Shown here piece by piece: positions 7,432 to 15,878 of a DNA stretch of 64,000 nucleotides. The position numbers and the translations under genes were made by a program. Position 1 is the first letter of the stretch. Each line of letters starts with the position of its first letter. This DNA comes from Treponema peruense (GTDB lineage Bacteria; Spirochaetota; Spirochaetia; Treponematales; Treponemataceae): contig NZ_CP064936.1 of NCBI RefSeq assembly GCF_016117655.1, forward strand, positions 2,170,001-2,234,000, given 5' to 3'. The notes under the pieces are model-generated. The model was not told where the DNA came from, made no database searches, and saw only the letters and a list, made by a program, of their open reading frames with translations.

Positions 7432-7458
7432 CTATTCCCTAAACTCTTTTTCTTCCAT
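7432..7458 (-). CDS. Eight-codon leader ORF before the macro gene
   Basis: ATG 7458 has a very good ribosome site (CAGGAG, 6 bp) and encodes MEEKEFRE before TAG 7432-7434. The stop overlaps the ribosome site of the macro gene, whose ATG is only 6 bp further on. This geometry would allow translational coupling. It could also be a chance ORF. Confidence 0.35.
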   Translation of the reverse strand: MEEKEFRE

Positions 7459-7500
7459 GTTTGCTCCTGTATTATAACCCAAAAACCCAATTATGATTAC

Positions 7501-7533
7501 ATTATAGCACCGCGTGGTGACAAGAAATGTCAC
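7501..7533 (-). promoter_or_regulatory. Promoter -10 box with 17-bp dyad operator, macro gene
   Basis: On the minus strand, GTGACA-TTTCT-TGTCAC (7517-7533), 10 bp and TATAAT (7501-7506) reproduce the arrangement at 1942-1974. The 10-bp gaps also share a GGTG element (CACCACGCGGTG here, CACCATGGTG there). A second TATAAT at about 7470 lies closer to the leader ORF. Confidence 0.6.
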
Positions 7534-7645
7534 TTTATTTTACATTTTCCGCAAAGACGGGTGATACTTGTCCTCCCCTTTCGCCACTACTACGGTACCC
7601 GATGCCCGATCTTCCAAACCAGGCAGGCGACAGCCAAAATGTTTT

Positions 7646-8517
7646 TTAGGAGCGTTCCATGCGCCGTACCTCCTTGTCCAAAATCAACCAGCGTGAAATT
7701 GGGCAAGGCAGGGGGGTGAACGGGATACCACCCTCCAAATGGGAAAGGTGATTGCCGTTTTCGTCGAGTTCTGCAACTTCAAGATAACGGTTTACAACTT
7801 CTTCGGTGAGCTTTGGCGCGTTTGCAAGAATCCCGGAATTTTTGATTGTCTGCTCGTAAGAAAAGGCCGGGATTTTTATGGTTACAGTTTGGATATCCGT
7901 ATTTTTGATTTTGACAACAACTTTATACTTCTCATCATCCTGCTTTACAACAAATGCAGAAAGTTCAAGATGACAAATATCTTTAATAATGTTTTCAAGC
8001 CTGTCTTGTTCAGCTTTTACAGAATCTTTTTCTACAACTTCAATATCACTTATATCAATCTGCTGGAAAGGATTTTTTTCAGGGTCAGAACCGAAAAGAC
8101 CATATTTGAATTTTTGCAATTATATTTGTAAGCATTGACTCAGACTAAAGCTTCTACATTCTTGAAAAACCCATTATGTGTAGCATTTGCTGAGCCAAAA
8201 TATAAGAGAGAATCTTTTTTATAATCCATGAGATACATTTTTGCATGTATATCCTGATTCTGCTTTATTTCTTCTGAATTGGAATCTTCCGAAATAATTC
8301 CTTCACCTTCAAAAATGCTGTCCTTTACCGTATATACATCAAAGTTGCTGAGATTTTCATTCCCGATAGTTTTTAATGAGAAATCTCTTGCTATCAAAGT
8401 TCGTGTGTGCTTATGAGTATTTCTGCTTTGTCTGTTAAACAACTTCATTATTTCATTCGAAACGAAAGGAGATATAACAACCAAATCATCGAAATTCTTA
8501 TATTCATTTTTTATTTC
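7646..8517 (-). pseudogene. Broken PLD-like (HKD) protein gene
   Basis: The first part (about 8517 down to 8140) reads as a phospholipase D-like C-terminal half. It has a LVVISPFVSNEIM strand, then HAKMYLMDYKKD (the HxK(x4)D motif), GSANATHNGFFKNVE and a premature TGA. The second part (8119 down to 7646) is in another frame and continues with a plausible tail (NPFQQIDISDIEVV, then a charged coiled region). The N-terminal half with the first HKD motif is missing, and the last ~40 residues of the second part look like out-of-frame sequence. Such PLD proteins often belong to nuclease/helicase or defence systems. Here the gene is 5'-truncated, overlaps the 3' end of the thioesterase gene, and is frameshifted. 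Confidence 0.6.
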
Positions 8518-9278
8518 AAAAAAATTTCGCTTTCGAAAGAAGTTGCAGAATCGGTTTTTCCGACAAGAAGAATTTTCTTTGATGCTTCGTCGTAAGAAGA
8601 ATAAATATTCAGCTTTTCACCGAGCATGGCTTCTTTTGAATAATTAATCCTGAAATCAGAAATCTGAGTCTTGTCCAGAATGTCTCCAAGCGCGTCAGAA
8701 ATAAAAGCCCCGTATCTTGAATTGTTTGTATGACCGTTTGCGTCTATGTCAGAACGGCGGATTGTGCGCTCGTCAATCTGTTCAATGTTTTCGGGAACAA
8801 TTATTTTTGACACGGGAAGGCAGTCATGTTCTCCTGTAAATTCTGTCGGATTCCTCATGGTAAACTTTTTTGTAGGAAGAATTCTTCTTGTGGAAAGATC
8901 AACTACAAGCCATGAACTGGAGCCGCTTACAAGGGAAGTTCCGTTTTCGTCCAGAATTTCATATGCCCTCATAAGTTGAAGCGGTTCCGGTCTTTCTTCA
9001 CGGGTAATAATTTCTATTCTGTCATTTTCTCGGGGCATTGAATGTATTCTGAATGAACATCTCGAAACCAGAATTGCGTATCCGTTCTGCAAAAGAACTT
9101 CGCGCGACATTCCCTGCTGCCTGTAGTCTTCGACCGCAATGTCTGAAGTAATGCGCAGAAGTTCGTTAAGACTGAGCTGCTTGTTTTTATCGCACTGGCT
9201 GAAGTATACATTTGTTCTGGCATGAAAGGATCCGGTTTCTTTATCATGCCACTGTTTATAGTTTAAATTATTTTCCAT
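8511..9278 (-). CDS. Acyl-ACP thioesterase
   Basis: The 255-residue protein belongs to the FatA/acyl-ACP thioesterase family, which releases free fatty acids from acyl carrier protein. Two hotdog domains are visible. The first (~1-140) has ELLRITSDIAVEDYRQQGMS and a GYAILVSRCSF strand. The second (~150-255) has the catalytic region RRSDIDANGHTNNSRYGAF with Asn and His. No signal peptide is present. The promoter TATAAT at 9288-9293 is 9 bp before ATG 9278 and there is no ribosome site, so a near-leaderless mRNA is likely. The gene appears monocistronic; the PLD remnant abuts its end. Confidence 0.88.
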   Translation of the reverse strand: MENNLNYKQWHDKETGSFHARTNVYFSQCDKNKQLSLNELLRITSDIAVEDYRQQGMSREVLLQNGYAILVSRCSFRIHSMPRENDRIEIITREERPEPLQLMRAYEILDENGTSLVSGSSSWLVVDLSTRRILPTKKFTMRNPTEFTGEHDCLPVSKIIVPENIEQIDERTIRRSDIDANGHTNNSRYGAFISDALGDILDKTQISDFRINYSKEAMLGEKLNIYSSYDEASKKILLVGKTDSATSFESEIFLK

Positions 9279-9328
9279 AATAGTAGATTATAGATTTAGC
9301 GCCAAAAAGTCTACACTTAAGAGGGTTT

Positions 9329-10696
9329 TCATTTTTTCTGGGTCTGAACGCAAACCAGTTTTTTTCTTATAATGATATAAGCGGCAATAAGCATAATTCC
9401 GGTAACAAGCCATGAGAACGGGTATACTGCCATAAGAACCCTGAAGTCAGGAAAAATTTTGAATACCGTAAGCAACCATACAATTCTCAAAAGACACGAA
9501 CCTATCATCGTAAGCACAGCCGGTAGCATTGAATAACCCATTCCGCGCAGGGCAGAAGCACTTATTTCATACGAACACGGAATTGCACCGAACGATTCTA
9601 TGAAAACAAGCCTCATTGCACCGTAAACAAGAACTCTTTCGTCTGATGTATAAAAACGCAAAAAAATATTTCTTCCCAGAACAAAAGATGAACTCATAAT
9701 TCCTGTCATGACAAAAGACGAAATCATGCAGAGTCTGTACACTTTTGAACAGCGGTCCATTTTTCCTGCACCAAAATTCTGGCTTATAAATGTAACCGCC
9801 GCCTGATTAAATGAATTGATTACAAAGTAAGAGAAAAATTCAAAATTCTGTGCAGCTGCTGAACCGGCCATGGCATCAGGCCCGAAACTGTTTATCGCTG
9901 ACTGAATGCAGACGTTTGAAAAAGAAAAAATCATTCCCTGGATTCCGGCAGGAACACCTATTTTTATTACGCGCAAAAGTATAGGAACATTAAATGACAG
10001 TTTTGAAGGATAAAGCCTTAATGAACTGCGCTCACCCAGAAGAAAACAGGCTATCATAGACGCACTTACAGCATTTGCAATAAGGGTTGCAATTCCAACT
10101 CCTGCAACACCCATTCCAAGTACAATTACAAAAAACAGATTGAGAAGTACATTGACAACACCGGATACAATCAGGCACAAAAGTGGTCTGTTTGTATCAC
10201 CCCTGCTTCTAAGAACAGCCGCGCCAAAATTGTAGAACATAAAAAACGGCATTCCCATAAAATAAATTCTCAGATAAACCGAAGCAAGACCTATGACATT
10301 TTCAGGAGTTTTAATCAGTTCAAGGAGAGGGGCCGTCAAAAACCATCCTATAAAAATAAGTGCTATTCCGGTTACAACAGAAAGCAGCATTACCGTATGC
10401 ACCGCGCGTGAAACCTGTTCTTCCTTTTTTTGTCCCAGGAACATTCCTATTACAACGTTTGCACCTACAGACATTCCGACAAAGATATTGATAAGAAGAT
10501 TTATTATCGGAGTATTGCTTCCAACTGCGGCAAGGGCTTCACTTCCGGCAAAATGTCCTACAACAGCAACATCTGCAGAATTGAAAAACTGCTGTAAAAC
10601 GCTGCTGGCTGCAAGAGGAAGTGCAAAAAGCAATATTTTTTTTAACAAAGGTCCGTTGAGCATGTCAACGCCAGAATTTTCAGTTTTGGTATTCAC
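9329..10696 (-). CDS. MATE family efflux transporter
   Basis: A 455-residue integral membrane protein with about 12 hydrophobic segments in two homologous halves, typical of MATE cation antiporters that export drugs or metabolites. It begins with a GPLLKKILLFALPLAASSVLQ segment and has the SADVAVVGHFAGSEALAAVG motif near residues 46-66. The second half repeats the pattern (AAAQNFEFFSYFVINSFNQA, then FISQNFGAG). The start is GTG 10696. A TAGAAT box lies 9 bp upstream and no clear ribosome site is seen. The substrate is unknown. A second, only moderately similar MATE gene is at 30069-31412. Confidence 0.93.
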   Translation of the reverse strand: MNTKTENSGVDMLNGPLLKKILLFALPLAASSVLQQFFNSADVAVVGHFAGSEALAAVGSNTPIINLLINIFVGMSVGANVVIGMFLGQKKEEQVSRAVHTVMLLSVVTGIALIFIGWFLTAPLLELIKTPENVIGLASVYLRIYFMGMPFFMFYNFGAAVLRSRGDTNRPLLCLIVSGVVNVLLNLFFVIVLGMGVAGVGIATLIANAVSASMIACFLLGERSSLRLYPSKLSFNVPILLRVIKIGVPAGIQGMIFSFSNVCIQSAINSFGPDAMAGSAAAQNFEFFSYFVINSFNQAAVTFISQNFGAGKMDRCSKVYRLCMISSFVMTGIMSSSFVLGRNIFLRFYTSDERVLVYGAMRLVFIESFGAIPCSYEISASALRGMGYSMLPAVLTMIGSCLLRIVWLLTVFKIFPDFRVLMAVYPFSWLVTGIMLIAAYIIIRKKLVCVQTQKK

Positions 10697-10778
10697 GATG
10701 AGTGCATTCTATCGTTTATTTTAACTTTAGTGTATATGAAAAAGCCGCGTTGTTTGTAAAAAACGGACGTATTTTCAT

Positions 10779-10822
10779 GTGTGCTTTCGCGCTCGAATTG
10801 AACTCAATCGCAAGTTGAAACT
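10779..10822 (+). repeat. Dispersed intergenic repeat, copy 1
   Basis: This stretch holds a small GTGTGC...GCGC hairpin and then a core that is identical over 23 bp (10796-10818) to 41709-41731; a recognisable part is AACTCAATCGCAAGTTGA. Both copies are intergenic and keep the same order of elements, so they look like a dispersed repeat rather than coincidence. Confidence 0.6.
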
Positions 10823-10855
10823 GAATTTTTATAGAATTTCTGTTTAATTCTCAAA

Positions 10856-10884
10856 TTGAATTTACGATTTTTTTCTTATATAAT
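10856..10884 (+). promoter_or_regulatory. Sigma-70-type promoter, yczE-like gene (leaderless)
   Basis: TTGAAT (10856-10861), a 17-bp spacer and TATAAT (10879-10884) are followed by the ATG at 10892, only 7 bp after the -10 box, with no ribosome site. Confidence 0.7.
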
Positions 10885-10891
10885 TTTTTCT

Positions 10892-11569
10892 ATGAAACTG
10901 AATTTCAACAATTTTTTTGTTCCTCACTTCAAGAAAAAGCTTGCAATAATGCTTTCTGCAATTATTCTTATGGGAATTTTCCTTTCATTTCTTATTGAAA
11001 TTGGATGGGGGTCTGATCCGTTCAGCTACATGAATCTGAACATAGCCTCACTTCTAGGCTGGACGCTGGGAAACTGGCAACTTCTTCTTAACGCAATTCT
11101 TCTGGTTATAACGGCGGTTTTTGCATGGAATCTGATAGGGTTCGGAACTATAGCAAACATGGTTCTGATAGGATACACGGCAGATTTCTGCTGCTTTATA
11201 TGGAATAAAACAAGTCTTCACGAATTTATACAGTCATCAGGAACAGCAGTTCACGTACTTGTTTTTATTCCGGCAATTGCAGGATTTGTTGTAGTTGCTT
11301 CCATTTACATGAATGCTCAGATGGGGCTTTCTCCCTTTGACGCAGTTGCAAAAATTCTGAGTCTTAAAATAAAAAAAGTTCCGTTTTTTGCCGTAAGAAT
11401 GTGCTATGATCTGACCACAGTTGCAATAGGTTTTGCAGCAGCCATGATTTCAGGTACAGGTTTCCAACCTGCTCTCATCGGTTCAATAGTTATGTCACTT
11501 TCCCTGGGCCCGGCAATAACTGCAGTCGGAAAATTTATGAATGCCCATATTCTGAATTTCGAAGACTGA
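10892..11569 (+). CDS. YczE/YitT-like integral membrane protein
   Basis: The 225-residue protein has five to six membrane segments. It matches the YczE-like family: a first segment ending IGWGSDPFSYMNLNIA, then GWTLGNWQLLLN, a GFGTIANMVLIGYTADF loop and a second MGLSPFDAVAKIL element. Members are membrane proteins of unknown transport role. I chose ATG 10892, although the frame is open from 10856, because the upstream TTG lies in the -35 box. A strong terminator follows at 11646-11696. The role cannot be predicted beyond membrane localisation. Confidence 0.75.
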   Translation: MKLNFNNFFVPHFKKKLAIMLSAIILMGIFLSFLIEIGWGSDPFSYMNLNIASLLGWTLGNWQLLLNAILLVITAVFAWNLIGFGTIANMVLIGYTADFCCFIWNKTSLHEFIQSSGTAVHVLVFIPAIAGFVVVASIYMNAQMGLSPFDAVAKILSLKIKKVPFFAVRMCYDLTTVAIGFAAAMISGTGFQPALIGSIVMSLSLGPAITAVGKFMNAHILNFED

Positions 11570-11645
11570 TTTTTTCTGTCTTTATTCAAAAACTTTTAAA
11601 ATGCGATGTTCTAAATCGCGATATTATAGCGACTTAGAACTCAAC

Positions 11646-11696
11646 GGCAATCTCAAAAAAAACAGTTTACTGGATTTTTTGAGATGCCTTTTTTAC
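11646..11696 (+). terminator. Intrinsic terminator after the yczE-like gene
   Basis: A long stem pairs GGCAATCTCAAAAAA with TTTTTTGAGATGCC, closed by CAG...CTG around a short loop, and is followed by a T-run on the plus strand. It also separates this gene from the convergent amt gene. Confidence 0.7.
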
Positions 11697-11711
11697 CTTC
11701 TATTCAGATAA

Positions 11712-13454
11712 TTATGCTTCATCCTCATTCTGAAGAGCATCGTATCCCGACTCGCCTGTGCGAACCTTAACTACATTTTCTACCGGGTAAACGAAGATCT
11801 TTCCGTCACCGATGTGTCCTGTGTAGAGAGCTTTCTTTGCAGTCTCTACAACTTTTTCTACAGGAACCTTGGCAACAACGATTTCAATTTTTACCTTCGG
11901 AAGAAGTGTCATTTCAATAGGAACTCCGCGGTAGTACTCGCTGGCACCCTTCTGCATTCCGCATCCCATTACGTTTACAACAGTCATACCTGTTACACCG
12001 ATAGAGTTCATTGCAACCTTAAGCTGGTCGAACTTGCTCTGTCTTGTAACAATAACAACCTTGTGTGCAGAAATATTTGTCTTTGAAGGAACAGTATCGG
12101 GTGCAACAAGAACAGGAACTGTATCTTTACTGCCGGCAAGGTCAAATCCTGCTTCGTGTGCTTCTGCAACTTCTTCTGCTGAATATCCAAGACCAAATCC
12201 TGCATATCCTGAATCGATACCGTGCTCAAGCTTGTCAAGACCGATGATTTCTTCCTTGGCTGTAACACGAAGTCCAACAATGGCCTTGATTACAAGGAAT
12301 GTAATTGTAATTGTAACTACTGTCCATGCGGCAACACTTGCAAATCCAAGAAGCTGGATTCCAAGAAGTTCAAATCCGCCGCCGTAGAAAAGTCCCTTAA
12401 GCTGTACACCCTGAGCATTTGCAATTGCATATCCGGGAGCTGTCGGTGTGGCAAAAAGACCTACTGCAATTGTTCCCCAGATACCGTTAAAACAGTGAAC
12501 TGCAACTGCACCAACCGGGTCATCAATGTGAAGTACGTAGTCAAGGAACCATACACCGAATACTACAAGAAGACCGGCAACAGTACCAATTATAATTGCA
12601 CCAAAACAATCTGTTACATCACAGGGGGCTGTAATTGCTACAAGACCTGCAAGTGAAGCGTTAAGACACATTGTTACATCAGGCTTACCGTACTTGATCC
12701 ATGTAAAAATCATACATACAACAGTTGCTACAGCAGGAGATACAGTTGTTGTAAGGAAGATTGAACCGAGCTGTTCTACAGAAGTTGCAGCAGCACCGTT
12801 GAATCCGTACCAACCCAACCAAAGGATAAATACACCGAGTGCTCCGATAGGAAGGTTGTGTCCAGGGAAGGCATGAACTTTTGTTACTTTGCCCTTTTCG
12901 TCATAGTCAAATTTTCCGATACGCGGTCCAAGAAGCTTGGCACCAATAAGAGCAGAAATACCACCGACCATGTGAATTGCGCACGAACCTGCAAAGTCGT
13001 GGAATCCAATCTGTGAAAGCCATCCGCCACCCCAGATCCAGTGTGCTTCAATCGGATAAATCAAAGCAGAAATAACTGCTGAATAAATACAGTATGAAAG
13101 GAACTTTGTGCGTTCTGCCATAGCTCCGGAAACAATTGTTGCTGTAGTTGCACAGAACACAAGGTTGAATACAAAGCTAGAGAAGTTGAAATTCTCATAT
13201 GCAGTAAAAATATCGAAACCGGGTTTTCCGATAAATCCAACCAGATCTTCTCCGAGAAGCAGACCAAAACCAATAAGAATGAACATTACTGTACCAATAC
13301 AGAAGTCCATCAGGTTCTTCATAAGAATGTTACCGGTGTTCTTGGCACGGGTAAATCCCGTTTCTACCATTGCAAAACCGGCCTGCATCCAGAAGACCAA
13401 CGCTGCGCCTATCAAAAACCAGACGCCAAAAACCAGACTACTAGCTTCTTCCAT
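11712..13454 (-). CDS. amt: Ammonium transporter fused to a PII signal domain
   Basis: This 580-residue protein has an Amt/MEP/Rh channel domain (~1-410, 11 membrane segments). It starts with SSLVFGVWFLIGAALVF and GFAMVETGFTRAKNTGNI. The pore twin histidines are in SCAIHMVGGISALIG (~170) and GAVAVHCFNGIWG (~320). After a linker (~420-465), residues ~468-575 form a PII (GlnB/GlnK) domain: HKVVIVTRQSKFDQLKVAM, a GCGMQKGASEYYRG T-loop with the usual YRG tyrosine, and PKVKIEIVVAK. PII normally blocks Amt as a separate trimer; here the regulator is built in. The leader contains an intrinsic terminator ending about 22 bp before the ATG. glnN lies directly upstream. Confidence 0.93.
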   Translation of the reverse strand: MEEASSLVFGVWFLIGAALVFWMQAGFAMVETGFTRAKNTGNILMKNLMDFCIGTVMFILIGFGLLLGEDLVGFIGKPGFDIFTAYENFNFSSFVFNLVFCATTATIVSGAMAERTKFLSYCIYSAVISALIYPIEAHWIWGGGWLSQIGFHDFAGSCAIHMVGGISALIGAKLLGPRIGKFDYDEKGKVTKVHAFPGHNLPIGALGVFILWLGWYGFNGAAATSVEQLGSIFLTTTVSPAVATVVCMIFTWIKYGKPDVTMCLNASLAGLVAITAPCDVTDCFGAIIIGTVAGLLVVFGVWFLDYVLHIDDPVGAVAVHCFNGIWGTIAVGLFATPTAPGYAIANAQGVQLKGLFYGGGFELLGIQLLGFASVAAWTVVTITITFLVIKAIVGLRVTAKEEIIGLDKLEHGIDSGYAGFGLGYSAEEVAEAHEAGFDLAGSKDTVPVLVAPDTVPSKTNISAHKVVIVTRQSKFDQLKVAMNSIGVTGMTVVNVMGCGMQKGASEYYRGVPIEMTLLPKVKIEIVVAKVPVEKVVETAKKALYTGHIGDGKIFVYPVENVVKVRTGESGYDALQNEDEA

Positions 13455-13475
13455 AATTTACTCCTTTCTGGGTAT

Positions 13476-13530
13476 AAAAAAAACGTGCATAGAATTCCGC
13501 CTCTGACCAGAAGAAGAAAACTATGCACGT
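13476..13530 (-). terminator. Leader terminator/attenuator before amt
   Basis: On the minus strand, ACGTGCATAG (13521-13530) and CTATGCACGT (13483-13492) form a perfect 10-bp stem with a 28-base loop and then eight U residues (13476-13483). The ATG of amt is 22 bases further on with ribosome site AAAGGAG. No promoter fits in between, so amt transcripts must read through this terminator. A weaker hairpin without a U-run lies at about 13574-13607, just after glnN. Confidence 0.7.
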
Positions 13531-13620
13531 CTTTGTGCAAAAATAAAAATGTCCCTAAAACTCTCTCTCTTAACCCGCTGCAGAATCATCATTGATCAGC
13601 AGCAGGCTTTATTTTTTAAC

Positions 13621-15711
13621 TTAGATGCGGAACAAAAGGTCCTCGTATGACGGGAACGGTTTGTAGTCCTCTCCGATAAGAGGCTCAATCTCATCTGCAA
13701 CAGCACGTGTTTCTGCCATAGCCGGAATAACCGAAGAAACATATTCTTTGGCAACAGCCATGCAGTCTCCAGCCTGTTTTGCAGAAATATGTTTTTTGGA
13801 AAGGTCTTCGGCCTTAACAGCAAGCTCATCAACAAGAGCAGAAAGCTTTGTAAGAAGAGCACTCTCAGAAGCACACTTTGCCGAAGGAACAACAGACTTA
13901 AGATCAATTACAGTCTTGCTTACAGCGTTCATGTACTTGAATGCGGCAGGCATAATGTCCTTGTTAATCATCTCGAGCATTGTCTCTACTTCGATGTTAA
14001 GAATCTGTGTGTACTTTTCAAGCTTAATCTCAAAGTGGCTCTTCATTTCTACATCGGTATAAACGCCCATCTCTGTAAAGAGTTTGATGTTCTTTGCATC
14101 AAGGTAGCGTTCCATTGCTTCAGGAAGAGTACGCAGGTTAAGAAGTCCGCGCTTTTCTGCCTCTGCAATCCAGCTTGAATCGTATCCGTTTCCGTTGAAT
14201 ACAATCTTCCAGTGTTCTGTAATTTCGCGCTTGATAAGAGCGTTAAGGGCACTGTCAAAGTCCTTTGCACTTTCGAGTTCATCAGCAAACTGCTTGAGTG
14301 TATAAGCAACAATTGCATCAAGAGTTGTGTTTGGACCTGAGATAGAAAGTGAAGAACCGCATGAACGGAACTCAAACTTATTTCCTGTAAACGCAAACGG
14401 TGATGTTCTGTTGCGGTCTGTAGAATCCTTTGGAATCGGAGGAAGTACATCAGCACCGATAGACATCTTCTGCTGTGACTTGTCGTCATAAGGAGTTCCG
14501 TCTTTGATTGACTTGAGAACAGCTTCGAGTTCATCTCCAAGATACATAGAGATAATAGCTGGCGGTGCCTCGTTTGCTCCAAGACGGTGATCATTTCCTG
14601 CAGAAGCTACAGAAATGCGCAAAAGATCCTGATTTTCATCAACTGCCTTTATTACAGCTGTAAGGAAAAGAAGGAACTGTGCATTCTTGCGCGGTGTATC
14701 ACCGGGTTCAAGAAGGTTTTCACCTTCGTTTGTAGACATTGACCAGTTGTTATGCTTTCCGCTTCCGTTAAGACCGGCGAAAGGCTTTTCATGAAGAAGA
14801 CATACAAGTCCGTGTCTGCGGGCTACCTTTTTCATTACTTCCATTGTAAGCTGGTTCTGGTCAGCAGAAAGGTTTGTTGTAGAGAAAATAGGTGCCATCT
14901 CGTGCTGTGCAGGAGCGACTTCGTTATGTTCTGTCTTTGAAAGAATTCCATACTTCCAGAGAGTGTTGTTAAGGTCTTCCATGTATGCAACAATTCTTGG
15001 CTTGAGTGCTGCAAAGTACTGGTCGTCCATTTCTTGACCCTTTGACGGTTTTGCACCAAAAAGCGTGCGGCCTGTCATGCGAAGGTCTTTGCGCTGGTTG
15101 TAGAGTTTTTCATCAACAATGAAATATTCCTGCTCAGGTCCAACTGTTGTAGAAACATGTGTTGTTGATGTATTGCCAAACAGTTTAAGGATGCGTAGAG
15201 CCTGCTTGTTGAGTGCTTCCATTGAGCGCAGGAGTGGAGTCTTTTTATCCAAAGCTTCACCTGTGTATGAACAGAAAGCTGTAGGAATACAAAGAGTATG
15301 CTCCTTTACGAAAGGATATGCTGTAGGATCCCAGACAGTGTATCCTCGTGCTTCAAATGTGGCGCGGCGTCCTCCTGACGGGAATGAAGATGCATCAGGT
15401 TCTCCCTTTACAAGTTCTTTTCCGCTGAAAGACATTATGACAGTACCGTCACTCTGCGGAGTAATAAAACTGTCGTGCTTTTCAGCAGTAATTCCTGTAA
15501 GAGGCTGGAACCAGTGTGTAAAATGTGTAGCTCCCTTCTCTATTGCCCATTCTTTCATGGCATGTGCAACCTGATTGGCTACATCAAGATTGAGCGGTTC
15601 GCCATCATCAAGTGTTTTTTTAAGGGCCTTAAAAGTTTCTTTAGGCAATCTTTCCTTCATAACTTTCTGGTTAAAAACCATACTGCCAAAAAGTTCCGGT
15701 ACGTTGGGCAT
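13621..15711 (-). CDS. glnN: Glutamine synthetase type III
   Basis: At 696 residues this is the long GSIII class, which makes glutamine from glutamate, ammonia and ATP. Class motifs are present: N-terminal LFGSMVFNQKVMKERLPKE, the FTHWFQPLTG segment, KLFGN region, an EVAPAQHEMAPIFS metal/ATP block (~270), GSGKHNNWSMST (~330), the SAGNDHRLGANEAPPAIIS loop (~395) and RTSPFAFTGNKFEFRSCGSS. The family-specific C-terminal helical region is complete. The ribosome site is AGGAGG. Its promoter (15811-15839) is followed by a strong leader terminator (15741-15795). It lies just upstream of the Amt-PII gene on the same strand, a coherent ammonium assimilation unit. Confidence 0.96.
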   Translation of the reverse strand: MPNVPELFGSMVFNQKVMKERLPKETFKALKKTLDDGEPLNLDVANQVAHAMKEWAIEKGATHFTHWFQPLTGITAEKHDSFITPQSDGTVIMSFSGKELVKGEPDASSFPSGGRRATFEARGYTVWDPTAYPFVKEHTLCIPTAFCSYTGEALDKKTPLLRSMEALNKQALRILKLFGNTSTTHVSTTVGPEQEYFIVDEKLYNQRKDLRMTGRTLFGAKPSKGQEMDDQYFAALKPRIVAYMEDLNNTLWKYGILSKTEHNEVAPAQHEMAPIFSTTNLSADQNQLTMEVMKKVARRHGLVCLLHEKPFAGLNGSGKHNNWSMSTNEGENLLEPGDTPRKNAQFLLFLTAVIKAVDENQDLLRISVASAGNDHRLGANEAPPAIISMYLGDELEAVLKSIKDGTPYDDKSQQKMSIGADVLPPIPKDSTDRNRTSPFAFTGNKFEFRSCGSSLSISGPNTTLDAIVAYTLKQFADELESAKDFDSALNALIKREITEHWKIVFNGNGYDSSWIAEAEKRGLLNLRTLPEAMERYLDAKNIKLFTEMGVYTDVEMKSHFEIKLEKYTQILNIEVETMLEMINKDIMPAAFKYMNAVSKTVIDLKSVVPSAKCASESALLTKLSALVDELAVKAEDLSKKHISAKQAGDCMAVAKEYVSSVIPAMAETRAVADEIEPLIGEDYKPFPSYEDLLFRI

Positions 15712-15740
15712 AAATCCTCCTGCTGGAATATTATTCCATA

Positions 15741-15795
15741 AATAAAAAAGGCGATGCGAACAACTGCATATTATTGCCTTGTTCGCATCGCCTTT
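15741..15795 (-). terminator. Leader terminator/attenuator before glnN
   Basis: A perfect 16-bp stem (15747-15762 with 15780-15795, AAAGGCGATGCGAACA and its complement) with a 17-base loop ends in a U-run. It begins about 10 bases after the predicted transcription start and ends about 30 bases before the glnN ATG. The leader is therefore almost nothing but a terminator. Confidence 0.75.
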
Positions 15796-15810
15796 GATGC
15801 TTATGACTTC

Positions 15811-15839
15811 ATCTTAATGAATCATAAAAAAAACGTCAA
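15811..15839 (-). promoter_or_regulatory. Promoter of glnN
   Basis: On the minus strand, TTGACG (15834-15839), a 17-bp spacer and TAAGAT (15811-15816) make a good sigma-70-type promoter. The expected start is near 15804, just upstream of the leader terminator. Confidence 0.65.
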
Positions 15840-15878
15840 TACCTTTTGGAATATTCTTTTCAATATCCAAAAAATTAT

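Noticed and set aside
11590-11645. Third copy of the dispersed repeat
   Set aside because: AGAACTCAACGGCAATCTC only loosely resembles the 23-bp core shared by 10796-10818 and 41709-41731.
12222-12656. Cys/Asn-rich ORF opposite amt
   Set aside because: It is an antisense shadow of the Amt membrane segments.
13108-13506. Basic ORF opposite amt
   Set aside because: Antisense shadow; it runs through the amt start region and leader terminator.
15741-15839. ANTAR-type dual hexaloop RNA in the glnN leader
   Set aside because: A GCA-AUAAUA-UGC loop is present but the stem is too short and the loop lacks G at position 4.
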